DNA from: an uncultured Lachnospiraceae bacterium
GTDB taxonomy: Bacteria > Bacillota > Clostridia > Lachnospirales > Lachnospiraceae
DNA: 58,299 nt
Reading direction: 5' to 3'
Assembly: GCA_934294885.1 (NCBI GenBank)
Contig: CAKRAK010000017.1
Location: 1-58,299, forward strand
How positions within the stretch are numbered: position 1 is the first letter of the stretch; every line of letters begins with the position of its first letter. Under the pieces are notes generated by a model. The model did no database searches. It worked only from the letters and a program-made list of their open reading frames with translations, and had not been told where the DNA came from. This document shows, in pieces, positions 32,972 through 42,368 of this stretch. Position numbers and translations under genes: made by a program.

Positions 32972-35692
32972 TTATTGTTCCAGCTTAAATTCAATTACAA
33001 CCTTAAACAGATCTCCGTCTAATATAATATCAAACTTACCATTTTGCAGTGCAGTCAAATCCTTTGCAATAGATAATCCCAATCCGCTGCCCTCTGTGGT
33101 TCTTGACTCATCTCCTCTGGTAAACCGCTCCATTAATTCCTCTGAACTGATATTCAACGGTGCCTGAGATACATTCTTAATCGTAAATACCGCTTTCTCC
33201 TGCTGCTTCAACAATTCAATATAAACTCTTGTTTTCGGCATTGCATATTTACATACATTTTGCAACACATTTTCCAATACACGGTAAAGTCTTCTGCCAT
33301 CTGCCATGATACGAACCGGTTCCTCCGGCTGACTGGCAATAAGCTCTAATTCTTTTTCTTTAAACCGTTCTTCAAACTCACCAAGTGCCTGACTCATCAG
33401 CTCGTTAAAATCAATGACCATCATATTAAGCTCAATGTTTCCGGAAGTCGCCTTCGCAGCCTCAACCAAATCCTCAGTTAAATGCTTCAGACGCTGTGCC
33501 TTACCGTCTAATACTTCAATATAATGCTTTGCATCCTCACTCTCAATCTCTTCCTTTTTCAGAAGTTCGATATAATTGATAATGGATGTCAATGGTGTCT
33601 TTAAATCATGGGACACATTGGTTATCAATTCTGTTTTCATCCGCTCATCCTTAAGAGATGTCTCAACAGCAATTTTCAAACCATCCCCTATGTGATTCAT
33701 ATTATTCGCAAGCTCTTTATATATTCCGATTTTTTCATCTGTTTTTATTTTATAATCCAGATTTCCCTTCACAAGCTCATCCACACCGAGAATCAATCGG
33801 TTGGTATCCTTTACAAGGAAGATCACTGCAATCAGTCCAATGACCTGTAAAAGTAAAAAGCAGATAAACATCAATCCCGACATGCTGGTGCTGTCATAAC
33901 AGATAAATACAAGAACAATGTTGATAATTGAAAATATAACATAAAATAAAATCAGCCGTTTGGAACCCTTTATCTTTTTAAAAGTATTGTTTTTTGCGGA
34001 AATGATTCCTTCCTTTCCCCGTCTCCACAGCCATTTTACAAATCTTCCACACAGGCATTTTCTAAAAATCAATCTTCCCTTGATTCTCCTGCAAAGACTT
34101 AAAACAAACAGCATCACAAGAAAGGCAAATATAACACACAAAGAAGTAAACAAAACCATCGTTCCAACGGTAAGATCTCTCAGCATAACGTTAAAGATAG
34201 AAATCTCTCCGCTTGCGGTAATTCCCAAAACAAAAATGGTAATCGCCCACCAAAGCTCACCATACAGCTTGTCATAAAAATTCAGGGAAACCTCCGGTGA
34301 TTTCTTTGCTGTTTTTCCGGTAACACATATAAGGGATATTGCAAATGCAATAGTAGCGATCAGGGCAAAAATACCCAAAACAATAATCACCCGGATATAT
34401 TTTGCAAAAAACCGGTAATGACTTGCATAATCTACCACACCCACTCCGGATGGTGTATGAGCTCCTGTATAAAATCCATACACAATTAACAGCTCCTCCG
34501 GGGTTTCATAGGACTTCATCCGGGATGCCAGCTCATCTACATAGTCAAAAGGATGAGAATTTGTATCGTACTGCATGTCTCCGTTTACCGGCAGACGGAA
34601 GCTGTAATAAGCACAATTACGATCCGCCAGATATTCCTCTACCTGCTGTTCCATGTCAGCAACGGACATATCATCTGCAATACTGTCCTTCAGACTCTCT
34701 TCACTACACTCTACAATGCCGTCTTCATAAGAAAAATAAAAATTACCTGTTGAATTCAGACCATATTCTCCATCCAATTCATGTCTGGCGGCACTCACAT
34801 TAGCATAAGCATAATAAGGATCCTCTATCCATGTATCATTGAGATTTTCAGCCTTTAGCAGACCAAAAATGATACTGTCATATCTTGTTTGATCCGGATC
34901 TGTTTCATCTAACGATTCCTTTACATCCTTCATCCGATAGACATAACAGGTATATGACTCAAAATAATCATCAAAGGTGGAATAGTACACATTCCCATCA
35001 TAAACTGCATAATCAATATCTGACAGATCATATTTTTCTCCAACCGAATCCGCTCTGTCACATTTTTTGATTTTCTCCAATGTCTTTTCGGCATCATTGG
35101 TCTTTCCCTGATAATCAAAGATAAAATAAGCGTCTTCAGAAAAATCGGGAGAAAAACGATAATTAATATTTTTAATTCCCTGATCCAGAAACAAACCCTT
35201 AAATGCCGTATTACTAAAGAAAATATAAGAGTCCTTATATTTCTCATCTTCAAAAAGCTTTCTGGCTTTTTTGTAGTCCGACAAATCAAGATGATTCATA
35301 TTTTCATAGTCTTTCCGAAAATTATCATAGTAAGATAAATCATCGGAATAGATTTCTTCATCCGAAAAATAACTGTACAGTTCTTCCAAATCATAAACAT
35401 ACAGTTCCTTTTGTTCCACATCAATCACGGAAAACTGATTCTTTTTAATCATTTCACTTGGCATGTACAGCAGATGATCTGCCACACCGGAAATTTGTGT
35501 TAATAAATTTTCCTGAAAGGACTCCGTTTCATAATAACTTTTTTTCGGATTGGTAACGATATCTGCTCCATAGAACTCATAACCGCAAATCACCAGCATC
35601 ATGCATGCAATAAAGATTCCAAATGCCAAAAGGCATAAGAAGCCTTGAAGCAGTTTTCCCCCTCTTGTATAAAAAAATTGTCTTTTTTCCAC
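32972..35692 (-). CDS. Sensor histidine kinase with very large extracytoplasmic part
   Basis: 906 residues from a GTG that has AGAGGA six bases ahead. A membrane segment at about 15-36 is followed by about 390 residues rich in Tyr and Asp that lie outside, then a multi-span membrane region (about 425-640 with five hydrophobic segments). The kinase core has VSHDLKTPLTSI with the phospho-accepting His695 and the ATP-binding motifs NVLQNVCKYA and EGSGLGLSIAKD. The gene follows its response regulator by about 18 bases. The outer domain is not one that I recognise. Confidence 0.9.
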   Translation of the reverse strand: MEKRQFFYTRGGKLLQGFLCLLAFGIFIACMMLVICGYEFYGADIVTNPKKSYYETESFQENLLTQISGVADHLLYMPSEMIKKNQFSVIDVEQKELYVYDLEELYSYFSDEEIYSDDLSYYDNFRKDYENMNHLDLSDYKKARKLFEDEKYKDSYIFFSNTAFKGLFLDQGIKNINYRFSPDFSEDAYFIFDYQGKTNDAEKTLEKIKKCDRADSVGEKYDLSDIDYAVYDGNVYYSTFDDYFESYTCYVYRMKDVKESLDETDPDQTRYDSIIFGLLKAENLNDTWIEDPYYAYANVSAARHELDGEYGLNSTGNFYFSYEDGIVECSEESLKDSIADDMSVADMEQQVEEYLADRNCAYYSFRLPVNGDMQYDTNSHPFDYVDELASRMKSYETPEELLIVYGFYTGAHTPSGVGVVDYASHYRFFAKYIRVIIVLGIFALIATIAFAISLICVTGKTAKKSPEVSLNFYDKLYGELWWAITIFVLGITASGEISIFNVMLRDLTVGTMVLFTSLCVIFAFLVMLFVLSLCRRIKGRLIFRKCLCGRFVKWLWRRGKEGIISAKNNTFKKIKGSKRLILFYVIFSIINIVLVFICYDSTSMSGLMFICFLLLQVIGLIAVIFLVKDTNRLILGVDELVKGNLDYKIKTDEKIGIYKELANNMNHIGDGLKIAVETSLKDERMKTELITNVSHDLKTPLTSIINYIELLKKEEIESEDAKHYIEVLDGKAQRLKHLTEDLVEAAKATSGNIELNMMVIDFNELMSQALGEFEERFKEKELELIASQPEEPVRIMADGRRLYRVLENVLQNVCKYAMPKTRVYIELLKQQEKAVFTIKNVSQAPLNISSEELMERFTRGDESRTTEGSGLGLSIAKDLTALQNGKFDIILDGDLFKVVIEFKLEQ

Positions 35693-35710
35693 AAATATTC
35701 CTCTTTTCCT

Positions 35711-36400
35711 CTATTTTTTTTCCATTCGATAGCCGACACCCCACATTACCTTTATGTAATCCGGATTTTTCGGATTAATTTCTATCTTTTCCCGAAGTCT
35801 TCTGATATGCACCGAAACAATATTCTCCGTGGCATACGCATCCTCCTCCCAGATTGTTTCATAAATCTTAGAGGACGAAAAAACCATCCCGATATTTTCC
35901 ATAAATAACTGTAAAATCTTAAATTCTGTCGGTGTCAGTTTTACAACCTCTTCATTTACCGTAACAAGCTTCTGTTCCTTGTTCAGTGTAATTCCTCCAT
36001 TTACTAAAACCGTTTCATCTGTCTTGTCCATTCCCCCAAGGGTTGTGTACCGACGCAGCTGGGATTTTACTCTGGCTACAAGCTCCAAAGGATTAAAAGG
36101 CTTTGTAACATAATCATCTGCACCTACATTTAAGCCCAGTATTTTATCTGCATCCTCGGATTTTGCAGAAAGCAGGATTACCGGAATCGCACTATCCTCC
36201 CGCAGCTTTAACAAAGCATGAATCCCATCCAGCTTAGGCATCATAATATCCAAGATAATTAACCGGATATCCTCCTGTCGTGCATATGCTAAGGCTTCCT
36301 GTCCGTCATAGGCACAAACCACCTGATATCCTTCCTGTTTTAAATAAATGGAAATTGCTTCCACGATTTCTCTATCATCATCACATACTAATATTTTCAT
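35711..36400 (-). CDS. OmpR/PhoB-type response regulator
   Basis: 229 residues starting MKILVCDDDREIV at the ATG at 36400, which has GAGGTG six bases ahead; a start 25 codons upstream is rejected. The receiver domain has the phosphorylated Asp51 in LIILDIMMPKLDG, and conserved Lys in DDYVTKPFNP. The C-terminal winged helix shows LTPTEFKILQLF and VSVHIRRLREKIE. It is phosphorylated by the histidine kinase encoded directly downstream. Targets are unknown; no obvious regulated cluster lies next to it. Confidence 0.94.
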   Translation of the reverse strand: MKILVCDDDREIVEAISIYLKQEGYQVVCAYDGQEALAYARQEDIRLIILDIMMPKLDGIHALLKLREDSAIPVILLSAKSEDADKILGLNVGADDYVTKPFNPLELVARVKSQLRRYTTLGGMDKTDETVLVNGGITLNKEQKLVTVNEEVVKLTPTEFKILQLFMENIGMVFSSSKIYETIWEEDAYATENIVSVHIRRLREKIEINPKNPDYIKVMWGVGYRMEKK

Positions 36401-36546
36401 TTCAATCACCTCACCCCCTACTATACAATATTTTAATGTAATGCGAAACTGATTTCTCTTCCCTCCTTGTTCCATCTACATTTCTTATTAATCCTAACAG
36501 TAATTTCTTACAAAAATGAGAAACAGAATATGAAGAAAATCTTAAA

Positions 36547-36588
36547 AAAGGGCCAGACACCTTCCTGTCCAACCGGTGTCTGACCCTT
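36547..36588 (-). terminator. Terminator after the 130-residue hypothetical gene
   Basis: Minus-strand AAAGGGTCAGACACC paired with GGTGTCTGGCCCTTT (one mismatch), 12-base loop, then TTTTTT. It separates the two-component operon from the upstream genes. Confidence 0.85.
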
Positions 36589-36605
36589 TATGCTCCTTCA
36601 TTTAA

Positions 36606-36998
36606 TTATAACTGATCCATACCCATGCCAAATCCGCTTTCCAATTGCCGGATATAGGGTGCCGCATCCATCTTCATCTGTCCCATATGCCAAAATGTAT
36701 CCAGCACCAGTGCTTCCTTATCACAGGCCTTTCCATTTTTTCCGTAATCCATTTTCAGATTATCCTGTCGAAGCAGCCACATATAAAGATCTGTCATTCC
36801 GTATCCTTCAATCTGAAGCTTATCCAAAAAGGTGTGATGATCCAGATAGTAGGTGTACTCCTCCATCAGATCACCATGCTGAATGATCGTCTTCCACAGA
36901 CTATCTATATACTCCTGTGTTTTTCCGGTCATTTCTCCCAATTCCTGCAAATACTCAAATGCCTTTACTCTTCTCGCGTCATATATGATTGCACTCAT
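36606..36998 (-). CDS. Hypothetical protein, 130 residues
   Basis: A helical, Met- and Tyr-rich protein (SAIIYDARRVKAFEYLQELGE at the start; repeated DLYMWLLR, TFWHMGQMKM) without signal peptide. I do not recognise it. A ribosome-binding site AGAAGG is seven bases before the ATG and a strong terminator follows the stop, so it is likely a real gene. It lies between a terminator and the small membrane gene at 37070. Confidence 0.55.
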   Translation of the reverse strand: MSAIIYDARRVKAFEYLQELGEMTGKTQEYIDSLWKTIIQHGDLMEEYTYYLDHHTFLDKLQIEGYGMTDLYMWLLRQDNLKMDYGKNGKACDKEALVLDTFWHMGQMKMDAAPYIRQLESGFGMGMDQL

Positions 36999-37069
36999 AC
37001 TCTGCCTTCTTTCTACCCTTAACCTGTAAAATGATTATTTGATTTAAAGTCTTCGCATACAACAAAAAT

Positions 37070-37285
37070 CTATCCGGAAATAACAGCAATCATAAAACAG
37101 ATTATTCCTGCCACAACAAATATCCCTCCGGCAATCTCCAGTGTTTTCCCAACACCGGACAGCAATTCAAAAAAATCTTCATCGGAGGCCCTGTCATAAT
37201 TGGGAGGAAGACTTTTTTGGGTTATTCGTCCCGCAAAAAACAATCCGAGACCGGTAATTATAATGAGAACTCCAAGAATATTCAT
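37070..37285 (-). CDS. Small membrane protein, 71 residues
   Basis: Two hydrophobic segments (about 3-19 and 51-69) flank a short acidic part with NYDRASDEDFFELL. GGAGG lies eight bases before the ATG. No family recognised. Its gene precedes the 130-residue hypothetical gene, from which it is separated by 70 bases. Confidence 0.55.
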   Translation of the reverse strand: MNILGVLIIITGLGLFFAGRITQKSLPPNYDRASDEDFFELLSGVGKTLEIAGGIFVVAGIICFMIAVISG

Positions 37286-37412
37286 TTATCATTCCTCCTT
37301 ATCTCCGGTACCCGTTTTTTGCAAAATCCGGAAAATTATTTTTATGAAACCATAATATATTGCTTATATTCATCCAACATTCTTTGGATTCCGCAATTCT
37401 CTGTCCTCTTAA

Positions 37413-38993
37413 TCAGTTTCTGCCTTCCAGATACGGCGTAGCATCTGTGGCCTCTCCGTTTACCCGGACTTCAAAATGCAGATGTGGTCCCGTACTTCGT
37501 CCGGTATTACCGGAAAGAGCAATCTGTTCTCCCTGATCCACGTATTGACCAACGCTGACTAATACCTGGCTTAAATGTCCATATCGGGTCTGTATTCCAT
37601 CTCCGTGATCGATCATAACACAGTTACCGTATCCACCTACCCATCCGGCAGTTACAACTCTTCCGGAACGGGATGCCCGGACAGTGGTTCCGATTGGAAT
37701 TCCCACATCCGTACCTGCATGAAGACGTCCCCAACGATAACCAAAGGTTGAAGTAACATTCCAGTTGGTTACCGGATACATGTACGTCGGACGGGATTTG
37801 GTTCCCCGCTTTACAATCTGGGCAACCGCTGCTACTTCTACCGTCTCTTCCAACTGTTCTCTTCCGGCTTCCACATCCCCTTCATAGGTCACTAAATCCG
37901 TAACAATATGCTTGCCTTCCTGTCCATCCTGAACAACGGTACTTTCTCCGATATACATACTGTCGTCATCCTCATATTCCACTTCGGCATAATAATTTTC
38001 TTCGTAGGTTTCCTGACGGTCAACCATAACAGATAGAGGCGCACTTGGCACCATAACATTTAAACGGTCGTCATAGTACAAATCCTCATCGGATTCTATC
38101 TGGGGATTTAACTCCTTTAACTGTGCTACATCCATGTTATTCTTCTGAGCAATCAACTCCATGTAGTCTCCCGGCTGAACAACATAAACCGCTTCCTCTC
38201 CTTTTTCTTCCACTAACTGCGCATAAGCATCGTCATCCTTCGTAATCTGATCCTGCTTTGCTTTGGTAGCAGCTACATAAATCGGGTCGGAAAATCTTAT
38301 ATTCTTTACACCATCCTCTTTAGACTGGCTGACCAACTCCTGATTACTGCTGTCCGTAACCGCAGCAGTTTCCAATACGGCATCCTTTTTCTTTTCAACC
38401 GCAACCTCATAATTGGAAATATTATGATTTTCATTTCTTTCTAACTTAACCTGAAATGCATCTGTCGTATCATAAACGCTCTGCACCTTTTCCAAAACAT
38501 TTACAACATCCTCCATTGTATTCAGTGTTACCGTGTATTCTTCGATTCTTACCGTGTAAGCCAGCTTGCCATCCTGATTCTCCAATGTCTTTAGCTTGTC
38601 ATATATGGCAGCTTCCAGTTTATCTTCCTTTAAAGTTTTATGAGCACTTAAAAATTTACGGTCCTTTTCTTTATCTGCAAGCACATAAGAAACAGTGGCA
38701 TCTATCAGGGAAAGTCCGTCCTTGTTACATTTTAACCGGGCATTTTTATATGCTGTTTTACCGCTTTCAAAAGAACCCGCTACTGCAACAGCGGTATCAT
38801 TAATCTTAACAATGACTTTTTCTCCGCCAAACACACCGGTTAACAGACTGCTGACAGGATTTTCAAAATCCTCTCCAAGATATCCGAGACCTCCTCCCGC
38901 TGCAGGAGCAAGCAACGCAGCAAACAGTAATCCAAATAAAGCTGCTATGTAGGTTCCCCATTGCAGACGAACCTTCCATCCAATCTTTTTCAC
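37413..38993 (-). CDS. M23-family peptidoglycan peptidase with LysM and G5 domains
   Basis: 526 residues from a GTG, preceded by AAGGGAG. An N-terminal signal anchor (about 12-35), a stretch of some 230 residues of unclear fold, a LysM (YVVQPGDYMELIAQKNNMD, about 272-320) and a G5-like region (about 330-400) lead to the M23 domain. Zinc ligands are seen in HAGTDVG and HLHFEV, with VSTFGYRWGR typical of the fold. It should cleave peptide cross-links outside the cell and bind peptidoglycan through LysM. It follows the flavin reductase gene after 11 bases. Confidence 0.92.
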   Translation of the reverse strand: MKKIGWKVRLQWGTYIAALFGLLFAALLAPAAGGGLGYLGEDFENPVSSLLTGVFGGEKVIVKINDTAVAVAGSFESGKTAYKNARLKCNKDGLSLIDATVSYVLADKEKDRKFLSAHKTLKEDKLEAAIYDKLKTLENQDGKLAYTVRIEEYTVTLNTMEDVVNVLEKVQSVYDTTDAFQVKLERNENHNISNYEVAVEKKKDAVLETAAVTDSSNQELVSQSKEDGVKNIRFSDPIYVAATKAKQDQITKDDDAYAQLVEEKGEEAVYVVQPGDYMELIAQKNNMDVAQLKELNPQIESDEDLYYDDRLNVMVPSAPLSVMVDRQETYEENYYAEVEYEDDDSMYIGESTVVQDGQEGKHIVTDLVTYEGDVEAGREQLEETVEVAAVAQIVKRGTKSRPTYMYPVTNWNVTSTFGYRWGRLHAGTDVGIPIGTTVRASRSGRVVTAGWVGGYGNCVMIDHGDGIQTRYGHLSQVLVSVGQYVDQGEQIALSGNTGRSTGPHLHFEVRVNGEATDATPYLEGRN

Positions 38994-39004
38994 ACAATTC
39001 TCCC

Positions 39005-39568
39005 TTACTTTTTACGCACAGAATATCCAAAGGTTCCAAGCTGCTCTCCCAGAGAATAATATCTTCCATGAGAATATGCCAACAGCTTTGCATCCTCCAA
39101 ATGGAAGGTTCCCTTTTCATCCATAAAGGTTTCGGAAACCTGAACATTCACAATTTCTGCAATAAACATATCATGGCTTCCAAGCTCTAACACCTGCTTT
39201 ACCTTACATTCCAGATTCACCGGACTTTCCATAATAATCGGAGCATTTACTTCTTTGGCTTCACCCTTTGTAAGCTTTGCATTTACAAATTTATCTTCAT
39301 CTTTTCCGCTTTTTACACCACAATAATCGGTAGCCCATGTCATATCCTCTGTTGTAAGATTCACAACAAATTCTCCGCTTTCCTTTATCATAGGATAAGA
39401 ATGTCTTTCCTTTCTTACGGAAATAGAAAGCATGGCAGGATCTGAACAGATTGTCCCTGCCCATGCTACAGTAAGTACATTATCGTTTCCTTCTTTATCT
39501 CTGCAGGTTACCAGTACTGCAGGTACCGGATACAACATATTGCCCGGTTTCCAATTTTGTTTTCCCAT
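39005..39568 (-). CDS. Flavin reductase family protein
   Basis: 187 residues of the flavin reductase-like/FMN-binding split barrel family; PVPAVLVTCRDKEGN, SISVRKERHSYPMI and GSHDMFIAEIVNVQV are typical. Such proteins bind FMN and reduce flavins or act as redox partners. AGAGGG lies seven bases before the ATG. The M23 peptidase gene follows closely, but there is no known functional link. Confidence 0.88.
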   Translation of the reverse strand: MGKQNWKPGNMLYPVPAVLVTCRDKEGNDNVLTVAWAGTICSDPAMLSISVRKERHSYPMIKESGEFVVNLTTEDMTWATDYCGVKSGKDEDKFVNAKLTKGEAKEVNAPIIMESPVNLECKVKQVLELGSHDMFIAEIVNVQVSETFMDEKGTFHLEDAKLLAYSHGRYYSLGEQLGTFGYSVRKK

Positions 39569-39618
39569 AACGTTTCCCTCTTTTCTAAATTATATGTTTC
39601 ATATTTTTTTCTATAACT

Positions 39619-40413
39619 TTAATTATTTTTCGCTATCATAAGCGGAATCAATACCACAACACCGGTTAACACGATGGTTCCACCCGGTTTTAAGTCAAAA
39701 TAATAGGACAAAAACAATCCTACAATTGTAAATAGTAAGGCAAACAAAACAGAATAAATGACTGTCTTTTTATAGCTGTTTGCCAGCTGCATTGCACAGG
39801 CTACCGGTATTACCATTAACGATGACACGATTAATGCACCAACACTTCTCGCTGCCACAGAAACCGTAATTGCAGTAAGTAACGTAATTACAAAATTAAT
39901 TTTTTTCACAGGTAATCCTGCCAGCACCGCTCCCGGTTCATCAAAGGTTATAAACATCAGCTCTTTATACAGCAGTAAAAATGTGATTACGACAATGGCA
40001 GTTACAACAACAACCATCCAAACCTCTGTATTGGTAATTGCAACAATACTACCAAACAAAAAGGAATTAAATCCGGAAGTATCTTCAATAAATCCGGATA
40101 ACACACTTGCCCCGCCGATTCCTACAGACATAATAATGGAAATGGATATCTCTGCATACTTCGGAAGCTTACGGCGAATCGCCTCTATACTGAAGGCTGC
40201 AACGATACAGGTAATAACAGCTCCTACAATGGGATTAATTCCCAAAATCAACCCCAGTGCCACACCGGCTAATGAGGTATGGGACAGGGCATCTCCTATC
40301 ATAGATAATCTTTTTAAAACAACGATCACACCAATTAAAGGAATAATCACAGCAAGCAGTATTCCAACAATAAATGCTCTTTGCATAAATGCATATTGAA
40401 ATATATCTAACAT
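39619..40413 (-). CDS. Metal ABC transporter permease (ZnuB/MntB-like)
   Basis: 264 residues with seven or eight membrane segments; IGDALSHTSLAGVALG is the ABC-3 family signature. This permease of a zinc, manganese or iron importer pairs with the ATPase encoded just before it (the ATG overlaps the stop of that gene by one base). The substrate cannot be told, and no substrate-binding protein gene is adjacent. Confidence 0.9.
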   Translation of the reverse strand: MLDIFQYAFMQRAFIVGILLAVIIPLIGVIVVLKRLSMIGDALSHTSLAGVALGLILGINPIVGAVITCIVAAFSIEAIRRKLPKYAEISISIIMSVGIGGASVLSGFIEDTSGFNSFLFGSIVAITNTEVWMVVVVTAIVVITFLLLYKELMFITFDEPGAVLAGLPVKKINFVITLLTAITVSVAARSVGALIVSSLMVIPVACAMQLANSYKKTVIYSVLFALLFTIVGLFLSYYFDLKPGGTIVLTGVVVLIPLMIAKNN

Positions 40414-41246
40414 TACTCTTTTCTCCTATTCCCTTTATATGAAGCATCATAGGTCTCATCCACTTCTTTAAGCTCCATGCCCTGATGCTGTACCGCCTTC
40501 TTGTTAGACCGATACGACTTCGGTCTGGAAATCATTCTTTTCTGATTCATCACTTCATCACAGATAACCGAAGACTGATCCAGATGAACACTTCCGTCTC
40601 TTACATGGTAAAACCGATTTGCAAATCTGGCTACCTGCTCCATATTATGGGTTACCATGACAATGGTAATCTTGTATTCTTTATTCAGACAGTTTAACAA
40701 TTGATAAAGCTCTTCTCCTGCTTTCCTGTCGATTCCCGTTAAAGGCTCGTCTAACACAAGCAATTCCGGTTCAGATACCAATGCTCTGGCTATCATAACC
40801 CTTTGCTGCTGTCCGCCGGAAAGCTCTGACAACATTCTGTGCTGATATTCCGTCATACCAACCAGCTCCAGAAATTTTGTTACCTTTTCCCTGTGTTCCC
40901 GCTTCGGAAAATGAAACATGCCGATTTCCTTATACAAACCGGTCATGACAATTTCCTGTACATTTGCGGGAAACTGACTAATCTGCTGAAAACCTACCTG
41001 AGGAACATAACCAATCCGGTTTGTATAGATATGCACATCACCCTGACTTGGTGTCAGCTGTCCAAGAATCAATTTCATCAAGGTACTTTTTCCGGCACCG
41101 TTTGCACCAATAATACCGATATATTCATTTTTATCTATGGTCAAATTAACATTTGACAGAATAACATCCTTCCCGTATCCAAAAGACACATCCTGAATTT
41201 CAATAATCGGGGAAGATGGATTCTTTTCCATTTCCTGCATACCCAT
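40413..41246 (-). CDS. Metal ABC transporter ATP-binding protein (ZnuC/MntA-like)
   Basis: 277 residues. Walker A GANGAGKS, signature LSGGQQQRV, Walker B LVLDEPLTGID and switch His in VMVTHN are intact. The N-terminal EIQDVSFGYGKDVILSNVN and the C-terminal His-rich tail fit metal-transport ATPases. Start at the ATG with AAGGTG eight bases ahead. Together with the permease it makes an importer lacking only the binding protein. Confidence 0.92.
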   Translation of the reverse strand: MGMQEMEKNPSSPIIEIQDVSFGYGKDVILSNVNLTIDKNEYIGIIGANGAGKSTLMKLILGQLTPSQGDVHIYTNRIGYVPQVGFQQISQFPANVQEIVMTGLYKEIGMFHFPKREHREKVTKFLELVGMTEYQHRMLSELSGGQQQRVMIARALVSEPELLVLDEPLTGIDRKAGEELYQLLNCLNKEYKITIVMVTHNMEQVARFANRFYHVRDGSVHLDQSSVICDEVMNQKRMISRPKSYRSNKKAVQHQGMELKEVDETYDASYKGNRRKE

Positions 41247-41264
41247 ACCATTTTCACCTTATCT

Positions 41265-41681
41265 TTAAATATCCTTTCGGATCTGCTTTGCCAATACCGC
41301 CAGCTTCTCCATATCCGCTGTTCCCGGCTGCCATCCTACAGTAACAGTATCTCCCTCATATCTCGGAATAATGTGAAGATGAAAATGAAATACCGTCTGA
41401 CCTGCAATCAATCCGTTATTCTGTACGATATTCATTCCGTCACAATTTAATTCTTTCTTTAATGCCCTTGCAACCGCTGTTGCAAGACCGAACAGCTTTC
41501 CACCGGTCTCAGCATCCATATCAAAAATATCATTGTAATGATTCTTTGGAACGATAAGGCAATGTCCGTAGCTTGCCGGATTCACATCAAAAAAAACCTT
41601 GAATTCATTATCCTCATAAATGGTTGTGGATGGAATTTCTCCACTTGCGATTTTACAAAAAATACAATCGTCCTTCTTCAT
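41265..41681 (-). CDS. HIT-family nucleotide-binding hydrolase
   Basis: 138 residues from the ATG nine bases after GGAG (upstream in-frame start rejected). It has CIFCKIASGEIP with a zinc-binding pair and the histidine triad HFHLHIIP. Members hydrolyse nucleoside phosphoramidates or Ap4A-like compounds. The gene lies 19 bases before the transporter ATPase gene; no link is known. Confidence 0.92.
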   Translation of the reverse strand: MKKDDCIFCKIASGEIPSTTIYEDNEFKVFFDVNPASYGHCLIVPKNHYNDIFDMDAETGGKLFGLATAVARALKKELNCDGMNIVQNNGLIAGQTVFHFHLHIIPRYEGDTVTVGWQPGTADMEKLAVLAKQIRKDI

Positions 41682-41807
41682 TCTTTGTCTCTCCTTCACT
41701 ATGTTCGTCTGACAGACAGTATTTACTGTCTGTTTTCCCTTCCGGTATGGGATTCACGGTTACAAACCGCAATCCAATAAATTATAACACTCTTTCAAAA
41801 ATTTGAA

Positions 41808-41879
41808 AAGCCGATAGAATTTATGACTCTTTAAGGATAAGGAAATCCATCCGTAGCGTCATATTTATTCTACCGGCTT
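41808..41879 (-). terminator. Long interrupted hairpin after fliS (terminator-like)
   Basis: Minus-strand 13-base arms (AAGCCGGTAGAAT with ATTCTATCGGCTT, one G-T pair) enclose TATGAC/GTCATA and GGAT/ATCC, so that the 72-base region folds as one long stem with bulges. A TTTTC follows. It begins only ten bases after the fliS stop. Confidence 0.6.
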
Positions 41880-41888
41880 ACTGTGAGC

Positions 41889-42356
41889 TTATACAGTAAA
41901 ATCCATGCCTCCTGTACTGCTTTCCACAAGTCCTGAAGAACCGTAGGTCAGACCGGCGTATACCTTCTCTCCTGCCGCCATAATCGGTCCCAACGTGTCC
42001 GTTCCCGCTATCTGTTCAAAACTCTTGTGGTATTTTTCCAGCATATTTTTACATCTGGACAAGTCAAGTGGCTGTTTTTTTATTTTTCCGTATATTAACT
42101 GCCTGTTAATATAAACAAATACGGAATACACATCCCGGGCAACTTCATTTTCCGGATTCAATACATCCATCAAATGCTGCTGTACCACCTGCGCCTTTTC
42201 CATGCAATCTAAAAATTCCGTCTCCTGATGAGCCTCATAAAAAGCAAGCCCCTCATCAATCCATTGCATCTCCATTTCCAGCATAATGACAACAAATTCT
42301 CCTATGCCGGCCTGTGTAATCCTTAATTTATAACGATCCATTTGTTCCTGTGTCAT
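41889..42356 (-). CDS. fliS: Flagellin export chaperone FliS (long form)
   Basis: 155 residues. The first 125 match FliS in pattern: an N-terminal amphipathic helix (YKLRITQAGIGEFVVIMLEMEMQWIDEGLAF), a second helix and EVARDVYSVFVYINRQLIYGKI, a typical FliS motif. FliS binds the C-terminus of flagellin and prevents early polymerisation. The 30 residues after it are Gly- and Ser-rich. It follows flagellin by 12 bases, the common hag-fliS neighbourhood. Confidence 0.82.
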   Translation of the reverse strand: MTQEQMDRYKLRITQAGIGEFVVIMLEMEMQWIDEGLAFYEAHQETEFLDCMEKAQVVQQHLMDVLNPENEVARDVYSVFVYINRQLIYGKIKKQPLDLSRCKNMLEKYHKSFEQIAGTDTLGPIMAAGEKVYAGLTYGSSGLVESSTGGMDFTV

Positions 42357-42368
42357 ACATACACCTCA

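Noticed and set aside
41811..41818. GCCGATAG near fliS as a plus-strand sigma-28 -10 box
   Set aside because: No -35 partner, no downstream plus-strand gene, and the bases are explained by the hairpin arm.
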